DNA of 64,000 nt from Eubacteriaceae bacterium (GTDB lineage Bacteria; Bacillota; Clostridia; Lachnospirales; Lachnospiraceae). Position numbers and translations under genes: made by a program. The DNA is taken from the NCBI GenBank assembly GCA_910575665.1, contig CAJTFB010000002.1, forward strand, positions 91,465-155,464, read 5' to 3'. The notes below the pieces were generated by a model. The model searched no databases. It was not told the DNA's origin and worked only from the letters and a program-made list of their open reading frames with translations. Positions 61,245 to 64,000 of this stretch are shown here, one piece after another; the stretch's first letter is position 1, and the number at the start of each line of letters is the position of its first letter.

Positions 61245-63720
61245 GTTTGTGCAGGACTTCATTCCGGTAAAGAAAATTGCCAACGGGATTATTGAGACTA
61301 CGGATGGCAGGTATATTAAGATTCTGGAGATTGAGCCAATCAACTTTATGCTGCGGTCCGGGGAGGAGCAGTTCAACATTATCTCCTCGTTTGCCAGCTG
61401 GCTAAAGATTTCACCGGTGCAGATGCAGTTTAAGAGCATTACGAGAAAGGCGGATTCGGATAAGCACATTTCAATGGTACAGGAGGATCTGGCGGCAGAG
61501 GAGAGTGAGGCGTGCCGGAAACTGGCAAGGGGGTATCTCCGGCTGATTAAGGATGTGGGAAGCAGGGAAGCACTTACGAGACGTTTTTTTCTGATTTTCC
61601 AGTATGAGGAGATGCGGCGGGGCGATGCGGGTGACTACTCGCAAGTATACGGGATGCTAAATGCGGCAGAGCAGAACGCAAAGGCATACTTTCTCCAGTG
61701 TGGTAATTCCATCATAAAAAATAAGGATGAGGATGAAGCGGCGGCAGAGATGCTTTATATGTTCTTCAACCGCCGTTCCTGTGTGGATGAGCCGTTCCAG
61801 AGCCGGGTGAACCGGGTAGTGCTTGATGCAATGGCGGCAAAAAATAAGGTGATCGGGGTTGATCCGGTACCTAAAATCCGCATCAGCCATTTTCTGGCAC
61901 CCAGGGGGATTGACTTTTCCCATCACAACTACATCATAATGGACGGGCTGTACTATTCCTTTTTGTTTATCAAGGGGAATGGCTATCCTGGCAGAGTGCG
62001 TGGCGGCTGGATGTCATCGCTGATTAATGCCGGGGACGGTATTGACATTGATGTATTTCTGACAAGGGAAAATCGCAGCCGTGCCATTGACAAGGTGGCA
62101 CAGAGAATACGGTTAAACCGCACGAAGTTAAAGGATATGCAGGATACCAGCACGGACTATGAGGAACTGACCAGTTCCATACAGGCGGGGTACTATATCA
62201 AGCATGGGATTGCCAGCAACAATGAGGATTTGTTTTATCTGTCAGTGTTTGTGAGCATTTCAGGGAAAAACTATGAGGAGCTGCTGTGGAGGAAACAGCA
62301 GATGACCGATATGCTCAAATCTATGGATATGTATATCAGTGACTGCCGGTTCCAGCAGGAGGCGGCATTCCGCACGGTAATGCCCTTTGTGAAGATTACT
62401 CCGTCACTAGAAAAGAAGGCAAAGCGGAACGTGCTGACCAGCGGGGCGGCTTCCACCTATATGTTTACCAGTTTTGAGATGTCGGATGATTCCGGGGTTC
62501 TGTTGGGTGTCAACCGCCATAACAATTCCCTCTGTATCGTGGATTTATTCAATACAAAGAAAAATAAGAATGCCAATCTGAACCTTCTGGGAACCAGTGG
62601 GGCAGGCAAGACCTTTACCCTGCAGCTTTTAGCACTGCGGATGAGGATGCGTGGCATCCAGTGTTTTATCATAGCTCCCATAAAAGGGCATGAGTTCCGC
62701 AGGGCATGTAATAAGATTGGCGGTCAGTTCATCAAGATTGCTCCCGGTTCCCCGCACTGCATCAATATCATGGAAATCCGGCATACCATCACACCGGAGA
62801 TGGAGCTGATTGACGAGGTGGATTACAATGAGATGGATTCGATGCTGGCAAGGAAAATCCAGCAGCTGATGATTTTCTTTTCCCTTCTCATACCGGATAT
62901 GAGCAATGAGGAGGAGCAGATGCTTGACGAGGCACTGATTAAGACTTACGGGGATATGGGGATTACCCATGATAACGACAGCCTGTATCTGGATGCGGCG
63001 TCCAGTCCCCCGGTCATGAAGAAAATGCCGGTTCTGGGGGATTTGCATAAGAACCTGAAGGAGAACCCGATGACACAGCGGATTGCGGTGATTGTAAGCC
63101 GGTTTGTGACCGGCTCGGCACAGTCCTTTAACCAGCAGACCAACGTGGATTTAAGCAACAAGTACATTGTGCTGGATTTGTCGGAGCTGAAGGGGAAACT
63201 CCTGCCGGTGGGGATGATGATTGCCCTGGACTATGTATGGGACAAGGTAAAGTCAGACCGCACGAAAAAGAAAGCGATTATGATTGATGAAATCTGGCAG
63301 CTGGTGGGGGCATCTTCGAACCGGATGGCGGCAGAGTTCTGCCTGACCATCTTTAAGACCATCCGTGGGTTTGGCGGGGCGGCAATCTCAGCGACGCAGG
63401 ACTTATCAGACTTTTTCAGTCTGGAGGATGGCAAGTACGGCAGGGCGATTGTGAATAACAGCAAGAACAAGATTATACTCAATCTGGAGCCGGATGAGGC
63501 ACGCTATGTGAAAGAGGTGCTGAAACTGACACAGGCAGAACTCCACTCCATTACCCAGTTTGAGAGAGGGGAGGCACTGGTGTATTCCAATAACAATAAG
63601 GTGCCGGTGGTCATCAAGGCTTCCAAGGAGGAGCAGGAGATGATTACGACAGACCGTGCTGAACTGGAGGCAATCCTGAAGGAACGCCAGAAGGGACAGG
63701 GTGTAGTGGGAACTGGATGA
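61123..63720 (+). CDS. virB4: VirB4/TraE-family conjugation ATPase
   Basis: 865 residues; cytoplasmic ATPase driving the conjugative channel. N-terminal VirB4 domain (about 40-380) and ATPase domain with Walker A GTSGAGKT (490-497) and Walker B in IMIDEIWQL (Asp722-Glu723). The C-terminal ISATQDLSDFFS and IVNNSKNKIILNLEPDE are typical of the family. ATG 61123 follows AGGAGGG by 12 bases; ATG 61075 and 61201 in frame are possible. Basic N-terminus like that of PrgI. Confidence 0.92.
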   Translation: MTRSSLKRNGQKRGKQQRRGKTGAQHMPEGNRQKAKQEKLEFVQDFIPVKKIANGIIETTDGRYIKILEIEPINFMLRSGEEQFNIISSFASWLKISPVQMQFKSITRKADSDKHISMVQEDLAAEESEACRKLARGYLRLIKDVGSREALTRRFFLIFQYEEMRRGDAGDYSQVYGMLNAAEQNAKAYFLQCGNSIIKNKDEDEAAAEMLYMFFNRRSCVDEPFQSRVNRVVLDAMAAKNKVIGVDPVPKIRISHFLAPRGIDFSHHNYIIMDGLYYSFLFIKGNGYPGRVRGGWMSSLINAGDGIDIDVFLTRENRSRAIDKVAQRIRLNRTKLKDMQDTSTDYEELTSSIQAGYYIKHGIASNNEDLFYLSVFVSISGKNYEELLWRKQQMTDMLKSMDMYISDCRFQQEAAFRTVMPFVKITPSLEKKAKRNVLTSGAASTYMFTSFEMSDDSGVLLGVNRHNNSLCIVDLFNTKKNKNANLNLLGTSGAGKTFTLQLLALRMRMRGIQCFIIAPIKGHEFRRACNKIGGQFIKIAPGSPHCINIMEIRHTITPEMELIDEVDYNEMDSMLARKIQQLMIFFSLLIPDMSNEEEQMLDEALIKTYGDMGITHDNDSLYLDAASSPPVMKKMPVLGDLHKNLKENPMTQRIAVIVSRFVTGSAQSFNQQTNVDLSNKYIVLDLSELKGKLLPVGMMIALDYVWDKVKSDRTKKKAIMIDEIWQLVGASSNRMAAEFCLTIFKTIRGFGGAAISATQDLSDFFSLEDGKYGRAIVNNSKNKIILNLEPDEARYVKEVLKLTQAELHSITQFERGEALVYSNNNKVPVVIKASKEEQEMITTDRAELEAILKERQKGQGVVGTG

Positions 63721-63721
63721 T

Positions 63722-63765
63722 ATGCGTATTTTTTGCGGAATACGCATTTGGGAGAAAATACGCAT
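63722..63765. repeat. Inverted repeat and third copy after virB4
   Basis: ATGCGTATT (63722-63730) and AATACGCAT (63739-63747) form a 9-base stem; the second arm recurs at 63757-63765. No T-run. May be an operator or transcript structure between virB4 and the next gene. Confidence 0.5.
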
Positions 63766-63782
63766 GGAAAAGAGGTGAAACA

Positions 63783-63824
63783 ATGCTGCTGAAGCATTCT
63801 GGTGATATGTCAAGAACTTTTTGA
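63783..63824 (+). pseudogene. Decapitated gene start after virB4
   Basis: AGAGGTGAAACA then ATG (63783) opens MLLKHSGDMSRTF and meets TGA at 63822. It has a good ribosome site and the right place for the next transfer gene but stops after 13 codons. I infer that an insertion element entered at roughly 63805-63825. The lost gene could be another transfer protein. Confidence 0.5.
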
Positions 63825-63882
63825 AAAAGATTTTGATATGTTTTTCAGAAAAAAGGGTAACTTTAACAGACCTTCGATATGT
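63804..63882 (+). repeat. Three GATATGT copies
   Basis: At 63804, 63835 and 63876, near the presumed insertion-element end. The non-coding stretch 63825-63900 holds no other feature I can support. Confidence 0.35.
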
Positions 63883-63900
63883 TTTACGCAAAACCGAATG

Positions 63901-64000
63901 TCAGTTCGATTCGATATTATATTTGGTGTCCAGCTTTTCGCCGGTGTACAGTTGGTTTTTGACCAGCAATCCAAAAACGAGTCGTACAAATTTACGAGAT
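63901..64000 (-). CDS. C-terminal tail of a transposase-like protein (runs off the window)
   Basis: Minus-strand frame open from the window edge to TGA at 63901-63903; 32 residues visible, in parts RKFVRLVFGLLVKNQLYTG then EKLDTKYNIESN. A basic-hydrophobic helix followed by LLVKNQLY is seen at the ends of IS110-type transposases, so an insertion element is likely, but the piece is short. Orientation opposite to the transfer genes and the broken gene next to it support a mobile-element insertion. Confidence 0.45.
   Translation of the reverse strand, partial: SRKFVRLVFGLLVKNQLYTGEKLDTKYNIESN

Larger units (their letters stand above)
54227..64000. mobile_element. Integrative/conjugative element, left part (inferred)
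   Basis: After the tsf terminator the genes change to type IV secretion and element-maintenance types (DUF5348-like, VirB2-like, TrbL/VirB6-like, C40 hydrolase, PrgI, VirB4), all on the plus strand, with visibly higher G+C. The real left end may lie near the short repeats at 54238-54277. The right end is outside the window. Integrase, relaxase and coupling protein are not seen. Confidence 0.7.

Noticed and set aside
1..64000. tRNA, rRNA or CRISPR array
   Set aside because: No cloverleaf, no conserved rRNA segments, and no regularly spaced repeat-spacer units were seen by eye.

Overview
The window looks like a low-to-mid GC, flagellated, spore-lineage Firmicute of the Lachnospiraceae type (Roseburia/Agathobacter/Butyrivibrio-like). 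The reasons are the B. subtilis-like topA-codY-flgB-...-fliA-swrB-like-rpsB-tsf synteny, a sporulation sigma factor of the SigG type, a glucuronoxylan-oligosaccharide catabolic operon, and a Clostridia-type conjugative element. This is judged from gene content; no database search was possible.

Layout. (1) About 1-10250: a sugar-uptake and xylan side-chain degradation locus. It holds two ABC permeases (the first cut by the window edge), a lipoprotein binding protein, a GH3 beta-xylosidase-type enzyme, a GH67 alpha-glucuronidase, mannonate dehydratase UxuA and fructuronate reductase UxuB. Together they would import acidic xylo-oligosaccharides, cut them inside the cell and feed glucuronate toward KDG; the isomerase UxaC is not in the window. 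(2) About 10250-17930: housekeeping genes, with sigG on the minus strand and then ylmC/ymxH, nrdR, a ComM/YifB AAA ATPase, dprA, topA and codY on the plus strand. Credible sigma-A promoters precede nrdR, yifB and codY.

(3) About 18100-52140: one nearly uninterrupted fla/che cluster on the plus strand. It contains rod genes flgB/flgC/fliE, MS-ring and switch genes, the export ATPase set, a YlxF/MotE-like protein, hook genes, the motor (flbD, motA, motB, fliL), fliM/fliY/cheY, the export gate fliOPQR-flhB-flhA, flhF/flhG, a PilZ protein, cheB/cheA/cheW/cheD, the flagellar sigma factor fliA, and a tail of a FapA-family protein, a small unknown, a SwrB-like protein and a membrane protein with an MltG-like C-terminus. 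Two extended -10 promoters inside the cluster (before flbD and before fliM) and a terminator after the last gene divide it into transcription units. (4) 52190-54226: rpsB-tsf with its own promoter, leader and terminator.

(5) About 54227-64000: an integrative/conjugative element inserted just after the tsf terminator. It begins with phased short repeats and carries a DUF5348-type protein, two DNA-binding-type proteins and a type IV secretion block (VirB2-like small membrane protein, TrbL/VirB6-like protein, NlpC/P60 plus 3D-domain hydrolase, PrgI, VirB4). Directly after virB4 the next gene stops after 13 codons, where another insertion element (minus-strand transposase tail at the window edge) seems to have landed. 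No integrase, relaxase or coupling protein is in the window. By eye, this region is richer in G+C than the flagellar region.

No rRNA, tRNA or CRISPR was seen. The most interesting leads are the structured regulatory gaps inside the fla/che cluster, the undescribed genes after fliA, the 10-bp-phased TATCA array at the element's left edge, and the signal-less NlpC/P60-3D protein of the transfer block.
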